Shown here piece by piece: positions 1 through 9,107 of a stretch of DNA of 64,000 bases. Made by a program: the position numbers and the translations under genes. The notes under the pieces are model-generated. The model made no database searches and was not told the origin of the DNA. It was given only the letters and a program-made list of their open reading frames with translations. Each line of letters begins with the position of its first letter. Position 1 is the stretch's first letter. Origin of the DNA: Devosia sp. ZB163 (GTDB lineage: Bacteria; Pseudomonadota; Alphaproteobacteria; Rhizobiales; Devosiaceae); NCBI RefSeq assembly GCF_028613635.1, contig NZ_JAQRMY010000003.1:198787-262786 (forward strand), in the 5' to 3' direction.

Positions 1-1
1 C

Positions 2-130
2 GGCTGGCGGCCGACCCATGCGTCGCCGGAACTGGGCACGCACGATCCCCACGCCGAACTCGATCCGGCCGACCCCCGGCACAAGCTACTCGGTGGAGCG
101 TTCGCCCTCTGGGGACATCCCGACGACTAG
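2..130 (+). CDS. C-terminal fragment of an unidentified protein (cut by window edge)
   Basis: An open plus-strand frame enters from the left edge and stops with TAG at 128-130, giving 42 codons that end in the residues ALWGHPDD. The stop lies one base before the stop of the convergent ATPase gene, a tight convergent layout typical of real gene ends in this genome. The protein is not recognised and no motif is visible in so short a piece. It could be a chance frame, because high-GC DNA has few stops. Confidence 0.35.
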   Translation, partial: GWRPTHASPELGTHDPHAELDPADPRHKLLGGAFALWGHPDD

Positions 131-131
131 G

Positions 132-1625
132 CTATTCGGCCGCCGTCCGCTCGTCATAGTCCGGAGCGTCGGGGTTGCCGGGGCCGGTCTCGGCACCGAG
201 GTCGGGGAAGGCGACGATGCGCTGGTTGCGCAGGTCCATGCGGACGACGAGCAGTCCGCGCTCCTCGAAATAGGCGAGCAGGCGCCGGGCACGGCCCGTC
301 GAGTGCGTGCCGTAGGCGCGGGCCAGGGATGCGTCGGAGGGGCAGGGCAGTCCTTCCACGGCGGCGCGGGCCAGAACGAGGAACACGCCCTGCACATCGT
401 CGGCGAGCTGGTTCGACAGCGCCAGCGCCGTCTGCCAGGTTTCCGACTGCGCCGTCTCGTCGGCGACGCCGGCGCGGACGACTGCGAGCTTGCGGCGGAA
501 TGCGGGCAGGGCGAGTGCCTCGCCAGGGACGCGGCGGATGCGGCAGCGGACGAGGAAGTCCTGGTAGAGCACCGCGACCGAGCGATAGGCCGCGTCACGA
601 TCCTCGAGCAGTTCGCGGATGACGTCGTCGATGGCGCGGTCACGCTCGGCTGCATCGACCACCGGCTCATCGGCGCGTGGCTGCGGCACCTGCGTGCGCA
701 CGAGTTGCGCGAGCAGGTCGTTGGTCGAGGGGGGCGGCGGCGGGGGCGGGCGGCGCACCAGGCGCGGTGCGGCCTCGGGCAAGGGGGCGAAGATCAGCTC
801 CCTGGCGTCAACCGGCGCATCCGGCAATGGCATCAGTTTGGGGCTCGACGAGCGCGCCGAGGTCTCGACCGGGCCGATCACCATGGGCAGCGGGCGGCGC
901 GACATGGCGGGGCCGAGCGCGACGAAGTGCCCGCGCGCCAGATCGCGGAACATCTCGGCCTGGCGCCGCTCCATGCCGAGCAGGTCGGCGGCCCGCGCCA
1001 TATCGATGTCGAGGAAGGTGCGGCCCATCAGGAAGTTCGACGCCTCGGCCGCGACGTTCTTCGCCAGCTTGGCGAGGCGCTGCGTGGCGATGACGCCGGC
1101 GAGGCCGCGCTTGCGGCCGCGGCACATCAGGTTGGTCATCGCGCCGAGCGAAAGCTTGCGCGCTTCGTCGGAGACTTCGCCGGCAATGGCGGGGGCAAAG
1201 AGCTGGGCCTCGTCCACCACGACGAGCATAGGGTACCAGTAGTCGCGGTCGGCATCGAACAGCCCGCCGAGGAAGGCGGCGGCGCAACGCATCTGCTGCT
1301 CGACATCGAGCCCCTCGAGGCTGAGCACGACCGAAACGCGGTGCTGGCGCACGCGGGTGGCGATGGTGGTCAGTTCGGATTCGCTGCGGGAGGCATCGAC
1401 GACGAGGTGGCCGTACTTGTCGGCCAGCGTGACGAAATCGCCTTCGGGATCGACGATGCACTGCTGCACCCAGGGCGCGCTCTGTTCGAGCAGGCGCCTG
1501 AGGAGGTGGGACTTGCCGGAGCCGGAGTTGCCCTGCACCAGCAACCGCGTGGCGAGCAGTTCCTCGAGGTCAAGCTTCGCCTCGGCGCCACCCTGCGCCA
1601 CACCCATGTCGATCGCGACCTGCAT
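132..1625 (-). CDS. HerA/VirB4-type P-loop ATPase (DUF87-like)
   Basis: A 497-residue ATP-binding protein of the HerA/FtsK-like superfamily. The P-loop GNSGSGKS is at residues 32-39, the Walker B strand ending VVVDEA at about 135-140, and an ATQ sensor motif at about 180-182. The N-terminal third therefore holds the nucleotide core. After a proline-rich linker (about residues 290-300) the C-terminal part resembles a helical winged-helix-type tail. HerA-like ATPases pump or translocate DNA in repair, or act in conjugation and defence, but no NurA-like nuclease or other partner is adjacent, so the substrate is unknown. The gene is convergent with the fragment at its left. No strong ribosome site precedes ATG 1625, and ATG at residue 7 is an alternative start. 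Confidence 0.75.
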   Translation of the reverse strand: MQVAIDMGVAQGGAEAKLDLEELLATRLLVQGNSGSGKSHLLRRLLEQSAPWVQQCIVDPEGDFVTLADKYGHLVVDASRSESELTTIATRVRQHRVSVVLSLEGLDVEQQMRCAAAFLGGLFDADRDYWYPMLVVVDEAQLFAPAIAGEVSDEARKLSLGAMTNLMCRGRKRGLAGVIATQRLAKLAKNVAAEASNFLMGRTFLDIDMARAADLLGMERRQAEMFRDLARGHFVALGPAMSRRPLPMVIGPVETSARSSSPKLMPLPDAPVDARELIFAPLPEAAPRLVRRPPPPPPPSTNDLLAQLVRTQVPQPRADEPVVDAAERDRAIDDVIRELLEDRDAAYRSVAVLYQDFLVRCRIRRVPGEALALPAFRRKLAVVRAGVADETAQSETWQTALALSNQLADDVQGVFLVLARAAVEGLPCPSDASLARAYGTHSTGRARRLLAYFEERGLLVVRMDLRNQRIVAFPDLGAETGPGNPDAPDYDERTAAE

Positions 1626-1728
1626 GGGACTTGGTTAGCTGATTCTTCGGTAGTTGCGTTCGCGGCGGCGCCCTCTCCCACACACATCGGTGGCTGTGGC
1701 GATGTGCGTGGCCCGCAGCCCGGGCAGC

Positions 1729-3651
1729 TTACGCCTTTGTCGTCCGCGGCACCGACTCGCTGTCGATGCCGAGCGTCGTCAGCGCCGTCGCCACGATGCC
1801 TGCGCGGTCCAGTCCGGCAACGGCATACATGTCGTTGACACCGGCCTGCTCCACGAAGGTGTCGGGGATCATCAGGGGCCGGAATTTCAGCTTGCCGTCG
1901 AGCAGGCCGTTGGTCGCGAGGAAGCTTGCGGCGTGGCTGCCGAAGCCGCCGATGCCGCCTTCCTCGATGGTGATCAGCACCTCGTGCTCGCGGGCGAGAC
2001 GGGCGAGCAGCTCCTCATCGAGCGGCTTCAGGAACCGCATGTCGGCGATGGTGGGGTTGAGGCCGTAGCCCATCAGCTTCTCGCCGGCGGCGATCACTTC
2101 GCCGAGCCGGGTGCCGAAGTTGACCAGCGCAACGGACTTGCCTTCGCGCAGCACGCGGCCCTTGCCGATCTCGAGCACGGAACCGCGCTGCGGCAGGTCG
2201 ACGCCGAGGCCGTCGCCGCGCGGATAGCGGAAGGCGATCGGGCCCTCGTCATAGGCCGCAGCGGTCGCCACCATGTGGCGCAGTTCGGCCTCGTCGCCGG
2301 CGGCCATGATCACCATGCCGGGGATCGCGCCGAGATAGGCATTGTCGTAGTTGCCCGCATGGGTCGGACCGTCGGCCCCGACATAGCCGGCGCGGTCGAT
2401 GGCGAAGCGGACGGGCAGGCCCTGGACGGCGACGTCGTGGATCACCTGGTCGTAGGCACGCTGCAGGAAGGTCGAGTAGATGGCGCAGAACGGCTTCAGC
2501 CCCTCGGTCGCCATGCCGGCGGCGAAGGTGACGGCGTGCTGCTCGGCGATACCGACGTCGAAGATCCGGCTCGGGAACAGCTCGGCGAACTTGTCGAGGC
2601 CGGTGCCGTTGGGCATGGCGGCCGTCACCGCGACGACGCGGTCGTCGGCCCGGGCTTCCTCGATCAGGCTGTGCGCGAACACCGAGGTGTAGCTCGGGGC
2701 GTTCGACTGCGGCTTGGTCTGGGCGCCGGTGATGACGTTGAACTTGTTGACGCCGTGGTACTTGTCGGCCGAGTTCTCGGCCGGCGCGTAGCCCTTGCCC
2801 TTCTTGGTGACGACATGCACCAGCACCGGGCCGCCCTCGTGGTTCTTCACGTTGTGAAGCACGTCCATGAGGTCGTTGACGTTGTGGCCGTCGATGGGGC
2901 CGACGTAGAAGAAGCCGAGCTCCTCGAACAGCGTGCCGCCGGTGAAGAAGGAGCGGGCGAATTCCTCGGTCTTGCGCGCCGTCTCGTGGATCAGGCGCGG
3001 CATCTTCTCGGTGATCGATTTCGCCGTGTCGCGGACGCCGCGATAGAACGGGCCCGACACCAGCTTGGCGAGATAGGAGCGCATCGCCCCGGTCGGCGGC
3101 GCGATCGACATGTCGTTGTCGTTGAGGATGACGACGAGCCGGGCGTCCATCGCTCCGGCATTGTTCATCGCCTCATAGGCCATGCCGGCCGACATGGCGC
3201 CGTCGCCGATCACGGCGATGACGTTGCGCTTCTCGCCCTTGAGATCGGACGCGACGGCCATGCCGAGGCCGGCGGAAATCGAGGTCGAGGAATGGCCGGC
3301 GCCGAAGGGGTCGTATTCGCTCTCGGCCCGGCGGGTGAATCCGGACAGGCCATCCTTCTGGCGCAGCGTGCGGATGCGGGCGCGGCGGCCGGTCAGCACC
3401 TTGTGCGGGTAGGCCTGGTGGCCGACGTCCCAGATCAGGCGGTCATTGGGGGTATCGAAGGTGGCGTGGAGCGCGACGGTCAGCTCGACCACGCCGAGCC
3501 CAGCGCCAAGGTGTCCGCCGGTCACCGACACGGCGTCGATCACCTCGGCGCGCAACTCGTCGGCGAGCTGGCGCAGCTCTTCGCGCGACAGGGATTTGAG
3601 GTCAGCGGGAGTCGAAACCCGATCGAGCAGCGGTGTTTGCGGCTTGTCCAA
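1729..3651 (-). CDS. dxs: 1-deoxy-D-xylulose-5-phosphate synthase
   Basis: Thiamine-diphosphate enzyme joining pyruvate and glyceraldehyde 3-phosphate to form DXP, the entry step of the MEP isoprenoid pathway and a precursor for thiamine and pyridoxal. At 640 residues it has full family length. Visible hallmarks are the N-terminal GGHLGAGLG (His47), the ThDP/Mg motif beginning GDGAMS (149-154), and the transketolase-type glutamate in a conserved IAEQHAV block. The start appears to be TTG at 3651, since no ATG or GTG fits upstream in frame; an AAGGA-type ribosome site lies about 11 bases before it. In many alphaproteobacteria dxs follows xseB; the 94 bases upstream here hold no such gene. Confidence 0.96.
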   Translation of the reverse strand: MDKPQTPLLDRVSTPADLKSLSREELRQLADELRAEVIDAVSVTGGHLGAGLGVVELTVALHATFDTPNDRLIWDVGHQAYPHKVLTGRRARIRTLRQKDGLSGFTRRAESEYDPFGAGHSSTSISAGLGMAVASDLKGEKRNVIAVIGDGAMSAGMAYEAMNNAGAMDARLVVILNDNDMSIAPPTGAMRSYLAKLVSGPFYRGVRDTAKSITEKMPRLIHETARKTEEFARSFFTGGTLFEELGFFYVGPIDGHNVNDLMDVLHNVKNHEGGPVLVHVVTKKGKGYAPAENSADKYHGVNKFNVITGAQTKPQSNAPSYTSVFAHSLIEEARADDRVVAVTAAMPNGTGLDKFAELFPSRIFDVGIAEQHAVTFAAGMATEGLKPFCAIYSTFLQRAYDQVIHDVAVQGLPVRFAIDRAGYVGADGPTHAGNYDNAYLGAIPGMVIMAAGDEAELRHMVATAAAYDEGPIAFRYPRGDGLGVDLPQRGSVLEIGKGRVLREGKSVALVNFGTRLGEVIAAGEKLMGYGLNPTIADMRFLKPLDEELLARLAREHEVLITIEEGGIGGFGSHAASFLATNGLLDGKLKFRPLMIPDTFVEQAGVNDMYAVAGLDRAGIVATALTTLGIDSESVPRTTKA

Positions 3652-3745
3652 AAAATACCGATCCTTCGCCGGTGACGGCCCGGTCTCAGTATCAGAGACT
3701 TAGAGGCTCAGGTTCGGCATTGCAACGCCTTGAGGGCGCGGCGTC

Positions 3746-5404
3746 TTAGCGTTCTGCAACGAGCTGAATGCCGCTCGTGACGAAGCGGTCGTAGGAGGGA
3801 ATTACGGCATTGTCGGGAAGGAAGCCGACGCGGCCGGTGAGGGGACCGAGTTCGGTGGTCTTGTCGAGATAGCCCTCGGCCTCGAAGAACTCGGCCCAGA
3901 AGGCGGTTTCCATCGAAACCGGCTGCACCAGGGTGTCGTTCACGTGGTCGATCTCGGGCGCCACGAGTTCGGTCGAGCGCAGCGCGATGCTGAGGTTCGG
4001 CTGACGGCTCTGGGCCAGATTGGCCAGCGCCTGCTGCATCTCGGTGGGCGTCGAGTTCCCAACAAGGGCAACGAACGTCTGGTCGAACATGCCCTTGGCA
4101 GCCGCGAAGGTCTCGGCGCCGCCGAGCGAGGCGGTGTGGATATTGTCGGGCGCGAGCAGCTGTTCGCGGGAAGGCAGTTCCGGCACAAGCGCCGTCTCGC
4201 GCTCGATGAGCATCTGGAGCGCCTGCTGGGCGGCCGGGTTCACGCTGGTCGACACATAGGCGGCGAGCACTTCGCCCTCCCGGGGCGACATGTGGACGCG
4301 CGGCTTGGGCAGCGGCTGGTCGATGGAGGCGAGCGCGGCAATGGCGGTGTCCGCGCCGATCTCGCCACGCGTCGCGAGCTGGATACGCTCGGACTTGCTG
4401 AGCGGCACCGGCGCGCCGACTGCCTCGTAGGCGGCGATGTCGGCAACAGTCGTCGGGATGGCGCCGGCACGGTTCAGCGGCAGGGGCGCCGTCACGGCGA
4501 AGGTGGGCACCATGCGCTGGGCGGGTTCCTCGACCGAGGCGAGCATCACTGCGGCGCCACCGCTCAGGGTGCGCGGGCGGATGGCCGGGATCGGGGCCGT
4601 GGTCTCGTTGCCGTTGTCGGCCAGCATGATGTCCGGCTCGGGCGTGTAGATGGCTTCACCGTTGCAGGGGACCATGCGGCACTTGGTCCACTGGGCCTGC
4701 GCATAGGCGCGGCCATCGCTGGAAAGCGGCTTGCCGTCGGCGGGCAGGTGCAGGGTCTTGCCGTCGGGGAAGACCTTCTTGAGCTGGGCGCGGGTCATGC
4801 GCGGCCAGGCGCGGACATTGCCGGTATCCATATGGACGAACGGGCTGCCCGAAGTCGGGTAGTAGCCGACGCCGCCAACCTGGTGGCGCATCGCGGCGGC
4901 GCGCAGCTTGTCGAGGTTCACCCCGGGGATGAACACGTCCATCGCCTTGCCGCGCATGTGCTGGCTGTTGTCGGCGACGCCCGACGACTTGGAGGCCAGC
5001 ATGGCGTTGGTCTTGGGCGAGCGGTAGGACGAAACGATGTTGTAGGGCTGCTTGGCGCCGACGTCCTGGTAGACTTCCCAGAGCAGGTCGAAGAGGGCGG
5101 GGTCCATCTTCGTGGGCTCTTTGGTGCGCCAGTCAGCCAGGAAGACGTTGAGCTGGCGGAGGACCGACTGGTCGTATTTGCCGTTGCGCTTGAAGGTGAA
5201 GCGGCCGGTTTCGCCGGTGTGGGTGTGGTGCAGCCAGATGGTCCGATCGCCCTCGGACCGGGTGGAGCCGAAAGCGGCGCTCACCGGCACGGTGGTCGGT
5301 GGCACAATGACGGTCAAAGCCATCGACGCGGCAAACAGCAGCCGCGGAAGCGTCCGCCAAATTCCCAACAGTTTCCCCGACACGCCCCGAACGACCCGTT
5401 GCAA
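3746..5404 (-). CDS. DUF882 / M15-type peptidase with long C-terminal region
   Basis: Exported protein with an N-terminal hydrophobic segment (about residues 17-42, ending VPVSA) followed by a DUF882 (YcbK-like, peptidase M15 fold) domain. Conserved blocks include SSYRSPKTN, SQHMRGKAMDVF and HMDTG, whose His and Asp residues match the zinc site of this fold. Such proteins cleave or bind peptidoglycan peptides in the periplasm. The remaining 300 or so residues are a low-complexity Ala/Pro/Glu-rich region with no recognised domain. It lies next to an L,D-transpeptidase on the same strand, suggesting a shared wall-remodelling role. The first codon is TTG (5404) and GTG at 5383 is an equally plausible start. 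Confidence 0.85.
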   Translation of the reverse strand: MQRVVRGVSGKLLGIWRTLPRLLFAASMALTVIVPPTTVPVSAAFGSTRSEGDRTIWLHHTHTGETGRFTFKRNGKYDQSVLRQLNVFLADWRTKEPTKMDPALFDLLWEVYQDVGAKQPYNIVSSYRSPKTNAMLASKSSGVADNSQHMRGKAMDVFIPGVNLDKLRAAAMRHQVGGVGYYPTSGSPFVHMDTGNVRAWPRMTRAQLKKVFPDGKTLHLPADGKPLSSDGRAYAQAQWTKCRMVPCNGEAIYTPEPDIMLADNGNETTAPIPAIRPRTLSGGAAVMLASVEEPAQRMVPTFAVTAPLPLNRAGAIPTTVADIAAYEAVGAPVPLSKSERIQLATRGEIGADTAIAALASIDQPLPKPRVHMSPREGEVLAAYVSTSVNPAAQQALQMLIERETALVPELPSREQLLAPDNIHTASLGGAETFAAAKGMFDQTFVALVGNSTPTEMQQALANLAQSRQPNLSIALRSTELVAPEIDHVNDTLVQPVSMETAFWAEFFEAEGYLDKTTELGPLTGRVGFLPDNAVIPSYDRFVTSGIQLVAER

Positions 5405-5641
5405 CCCGATAGACGAGAAACCGTAGCTCCAGTTGGATTAGAACTGATTAACGCTAACAGCCGGTGGCCGAGTGAGGCGGCCACGATGTGCATGTCTAGT
5501 GTCGGAATCCGGCCGAACCAAGGCTGAATTCCTAAGCAGCCGTAAACGCTTGGCCGCCAGGACGCAAGAACTGGATACGCAAAGGGCCGGTGCGTGCCCC
5601 GCAACCGACCCTCGAAATCTACGCATCAACCCGCAGCAGTT

Positions 5642-7315
5642 CTATAGCTCGAGCAGGTCTTTCAACCGCTGATTGTGCCCGTACACGTCGCCGTAGGAGC
5701 GGATCGTGCCGTCCTTGTCCACGCGTAGCGTGAAGTAGGAAAGGTGCACCGGAATCTTGGTCTTGAGGTTGAACCACTTCTCCTTGTCGCCGAAGGCGGC
5801 CTTGAGCGTGTCGGCGGTCATTTCCGGCTCCAGCGCCAGGAGGGCGTCGGCGAAATCCATCGGGTTCTCGACGCGCACGCAACCATGGCTGTAGGCGCGG
5901 AACGAGCGCGAGAACAGCGACTTGGACGGCGTGTCGTGCAGATAGATGTCGTGCTGGTTGGGGAACAGGAACTTCACCTGGCCCAGCGCATTGCCCGGCC
6001 CGGGCTTCTGGCGGATGTGGAACTGCTTGATGTTGGCCTGCGTCCAGTCGATCGCCGAGGCGTTCACGACCTTGCCGCCGTACAGCATCTCCATGTTCTG
6101 GCCGGAAAGGTAGCCGGGATTGGCGAGCAGGTGCGGCTTGATCTCGTTGACGGCGATCGAGGCGGGGACGTTCCAGTAGGGGTTCACGACGACATGCTCG
6201 ATCTCGTCGTTGAACACCGGCGTCTGGTTCTTGGCCGTGCCGACGACGACGCGGGTCGTGTAGTGGACCGCGTCCTTGTTCATGATCCAGAGCCGGAACT
6301 CGGGGATGTTCACCGCGACGTGGAACTCGCCGAACGCGTTGGGCTCCCAGCGCCAACGCTCCATGTTGGCGATGATGTCTTCCTTGGTGGTCGCCGAGCC
6401 ACCGTTGAGGGCGGCGATCGTCGCCGGGCCGATGGCGCCGTCGGCGTTCAGCCCGAGGCCTTCCTGGAAGGCCTTCACCGCCGCGACCAGCGGCTCGTCA
6501 TAGTTGATGTCGGCCTTGGCCTCGGCGCCGGCCGTCTCCGGGATCTCGGGCTCGGGCACGTCGAGGCGCTGGCGCAGCAGCGTCACCCGCTCGTCCTGCA
6601 TGCCGGGCTTGAGCAGCTTGCCCTCGGGGATGGTGATGGCCGCATCGATCACCGAGCCATCGTAGAAGCGGGCGAGCGCGGCCTTGAGGCCGAGGAACTC
6701 GGGCTGGGTCGGCGACAGCGCCAGCAGCACCTTGTCGGGCTCGCGGCTCTCGGCCAGCTTCACCAGAAGCTCGGCCTCGTTGATGCGCTTGGGCGTGATC
6801 GTCCAGTTCTTGTCGATATCGAGCGGGTTGACGCGACCGCCGAACGCATCCTGCGCGTAGCGGATGGCGGCGGCCGAGAACGCCGTCTCGAGCGCGGCGA
6901 GCTTGGCCGGGTCGGTGCCGGCCGCGGCAACGTCGAGGTTAGAGGTCAGGTAGTCGGCGGGGCGGAAGCCCTCGAGTTCGGCCTTCTTGAAGACGTCGAC
7001 GATCTTTTCGGCATTGGGCGAGAAGGTGATGTCGCCGTCTTCGGTCTGGCTCAGCCAGAGCGGCTCGAAGTGGCGGGCGCCATAGAAGAAGTAGAGCTTC
7101 TGGGTCTGCTGGTAGGACCGCGAACCCTTCGTGGCCGAGGCATAGGCCTGCGACAGGCCGGCCTTGATGATGCGGGCAAGCTCGGTCTTGGGCGGCGCGA
7201 TGACCACGCGGGTCGCCTCGATGCCGGCGACGTTCACCACTTCCTGCGCCAGCGCAGCAGCGGGCGGCGCAATCGCCACCGTGCTTGCCAACAACAAGGC
7301 CCTCAGCTTGTTCAT
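5642..7315 (-). CDS. L,D-transpeptidase (YcbB-like) with peptidoglycan-binding domain
   Basis: Periplasmic 557-residue enzyme that forms 3-3 crosslinks in peptidoglycan or attaches proteins to it. It has a signal peptide (residues 1-23, ending ALAQ), a PG_binding_1-like repeat ending GLNADGAIGPATIAALN, and a YkuD catalytic domain with SHGC at 476-479, Cys479 being the expected nucleophile. The layout matches E. coli YcbB/LdtD. ATG 7315 was chosen rather than the longer frame because GGAG lies 8-9 bases upstream and the signal peptide begins directly (MNKLRALLLAST). The same-strand DUF882 gene follows after a 237-base gap in which no gene or clear terminator was seen. Confidence 0.92.
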   Translation of the reverse strand: MNKLRALLLASTVAIAPPAAALAQEVVNVAGIEATRVVIAPPKTELARIIKAGLSQAYASATKGSRSYQQTQKLYFFYGARHFEPLWLSQTEDGDITFSPNAEKIVDVFKKAELEGFRPADYLTSNLDVAAAGTDPAKLAALETAFSAAAIRYAQDAFGGRVNPLDIDKNWTITPKRINEAELLVKLAESREPDKVLLALSPTQPEFLGLKAALARFYDGSVIDAAITIPEGKLLKPGMQDERVTLLRQRLDVPEPEIPETAGAEAKADINYDEPLVAAVKAFQEGLGLNADGAIGPATIAALNGGSATTKEDIIANMERWRWEPNAFGEFHVAVNIPEFRLWIMNKDAVHYTTRVVVGTAKNQTPVFNDEIEHVVVNPYWNVPASIAVNEIKPHLLANPGYLSGQNMEMLYGGKVVNASAIDWTQANIKQFHIRQKPGPGNALGQVKFLFPNQHDIYLHDTPSKSLFSRSFRAYSHGCVRVENPMDFADALLALEPEMTADTLKAAFGDKEKWFNLKTKIPVHLSYFTLRVDKDGTIRSYGDVYGHNQRLKDLLEL

Positions 7316-7491
7316 CAAGTACTCCGTCCCCCGGGGTTCAAAAGCCAGCAAGGGACGCTGCTACGACCCGGGAGGAGTCGGACGTTGCCCCATACACAAA
7401 ATTGCTTAGCTCATGAATCTCAATGCTGACAATTCCTCGCGAATTTGTGAGATCGAACTGTGGACTCGGAGCAACGGAGACCCCCGCTTTC

Positions 7492-8928
7492 CTAGGCCGC
7501 TTCGCTCTCCAGTCCCTCGTCAAAACCGTACTCGCGCAATTTGCGATAAAGTGTTGATCTGCCTATGCCGAGCGCCCTCGCGACCCGCGACATGCGGTAG
7601 CCGTAGTGGCGCAGCGCGAAGCCGATCAGTTCGCGCTCGACGTCTGCGAGAGGGGCAACTTCGCCACTCTCGGCAACAAAACGATCCGGGATCGCCCCCT
7701 TGCCCTGCTCACGCGGCATGAACCTCGCATCATCGATGTGAACCGGGGCTGAAGGGGCGGGCACGGCGCTGGTGAGTTCGCGCGCCGCGCTCTGGCCCGA
7801 AGAGAGGGCAACGATCTGAGGGAAGTCGGTCGTTTCGAGATAGGCGCCATCGCAGAGCACCACGGCCCGGTAGACCGCGTTCTCGAGCTGGCGGATGTTG
7901 CCCGGCCACTTGTACTGCTTCAGCATGAGCAGGGCGGCCTCGGATATCCCCACGACACGCTTGCCGGCCTCGGCGCCCAGCCTGGCGATGAAGTGGTCGA
8001 TCAGGTTCGCGACGTCCTCGGCCCGGTCGCGCAGCGGGGGCACGTAGATCGGGAAGACATTCAGCCGGTAGTAGAGGTCCTCGCGGAAGGCGCCGTCCTT
8101 GGTCAGGTTGAGCAGGCGGCGGCTGGTCGCGGCGATGACTCGGACGTTGACGCGGGCCGGCCGGTCGGTCCCCGCCGTCTCGATCTCACCGTTCTCGACC
8201 GCCCGCACCAGCTTGGCCTGCGTTTCGAGGGGGAGCTCGCCCACTTCGTCGAGGAGGATCGTTCCGCCATTGGCTTCGGCGAACTTGCCGAACAGGTGAG
8301 CCTCGAGCTCGCCCGATGGGATCGCGCCGCAGTTCACGACGACGAAGGGCTTGCCGGCGCGGTCGCCGGCGCCCTGGATGATGCGTGCGACCAGCTCCTT
8401 GCCGACGCCGGGCTCGCCTTCGATCAGCACGGGGATGGTGGACTTGGCGGCCTTGGCCGACAGCGACATGACCCGGTCCATCACGGGGGCGCGCGACTTC
8501 AGGTCCTCGATCCCGAGCTCGCCCTTGAGGCGGCTGCGGTCGGTCCGCACCATGGCCTCGAGTTCGCTGAGTTTGAGGGCGTTGCGCAGCGAGACGATCA
8601 GGCGCTCGGGCGCCACGGGCTTGACGAAGAAGTCGGCCGCACCCTGGCGCATGGCGCTGACTACGGTTTCCATCGACGAATGCGCGGTCTGGATGATCAC
8701 CGGCGTCGACAGGCCCTCCCGCCGCATGGCGTCGAGCACGCCCATGCCGTCGAGGTCGGGCATGACGAGGTCCAGCACGACGACGCCGATGCCGCGGTCG
8801 GCGCGCAGCCGATCCAGCGCCTGCATGCCGCTGCTTGCGGTCACCGCGGCAAAGCCGGCCCGGCTCGCAACTTCCGAAGTCAGCCGCAGCTGGACGGGGT
8901 CGTCATCGACGATCAGAACGCGCGTCAT
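7492..8928 (-). CDS. NtrC-like response regulator lacking the GAFTGA loop
   Basis: A 478-residue regulator with receiver domain (Asp53 as phosphoacceptor, Thr81, Lys103), AAA+ domain (Walker A GEPGVGKE at 171-178, Walker B ILLDEVG at 224-230, arginine-finger block REDLYYRLNVF) and a C-terminal Fis-type helix-turn-helix (MSRVARALGIGRSTLYRKL). The stretch between LFG (212-214) and KFAEANGGT is directly joined, so the usual GAFTGA segment that contacts sigma-54 is missing. By analogy with Rhodobacter NtrC it probably acts without sigma-54. No sensor kinase is adjacent. ATG 8928 was selected for the upstream GGAGG and because the receiver domain begins immediately. A TTAA-N7-TTAA box lies in the divergent promoter region. 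Confidence 0.9.
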   Translation of the reverse strand: MTRVLIVDDDPVQLRLTSEVASRAGFAAVTASSGMQALDRLRADRGIGVVVLDLVMPDLDGMGVLDAMRREGLSTPVIIQTAHSSMETVVSAMRQGAADFFVKPVAPERLIVSLRNALKLSELEAMVRTDRSRLKGELGIEDLKSRAPVMDRVMSLSAKAAKSTIPVLIEGEPGVGKELVARIIQGAGDRAGKPFVVVNCGAIPSGELEAHLFGKFAEANGGTILLDEVGELPLETQAKLVRAVENGEIETAGTDRPARVNVRVIAATSRRLLNLTKDGAFREDLYYRLNVFPIYVPPLRDRAEDVANLIDHFIARLGAEAGKRVVGISEAALLMLKQYKWPGNIRQLENAVYRAVVLCDGAYLETTDFPQIVALSSGQSAARELTSAVPAPSAPVHIDDARFMPREQGKGAIPDRFVAESGEVAPLADVERELIGFALRHYGYRMSRVARALGIGRSTLYRKLREYGFDEGLESEAA

Positions 8929-9010
8929 GGTCCTCCAAGACTCTGTCGTTGCGCGTACCCTCACCGGCGAATCGCGCTGTGCCGTTTTGATGCAGGGTGA
9001 ATCGACTGAG

Positions 9011-9025
9011 TTAAGAGGCGATTAA
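9011..9025. promoter_or_regulatory. CtrA-type box (TTAA-N7-TTAA)
   Basis: TTAA at 9011-9014 and TTAA at 9022-9025 are separated by exactly seven bases, the CtrA consensus spacing in alphaproteobacteria. It lies between the divergent response-regulator gene (start 8928) and the M3 peptidase gene (start 9108), so it could serve either. Such AT-rich spaced tetramers are rare by chance at this GC content. Confidence 0.45.
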
Positions 9026-9107
9026 GCCTAATGAATCCCCATTCGGCTTCACATCGGCCGGGGCGCTGGATAAGGTCGCGCGCGTCCGATTTTCCGAGGT
9101 GATCCAA

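Noticed and set aside
132-1625. Two-gene HerA defence system
   Set aside because: A HerA-like ATPase is present, but no NurA, Sir2 or DUF4297 partner is seen on either side within the window.
18-1838. Long plus-strand open frame over the ATPase gene
   Set aside because: Antisense shadow of a gene with clear Walker motifs; composition is not protein-like.
5435-5465. CtrA box between the DUF882 and transpeptidase genes
   Set aside because: TTAG and TTAAC are separated by six bases, not seven, and the first half is imperfect.
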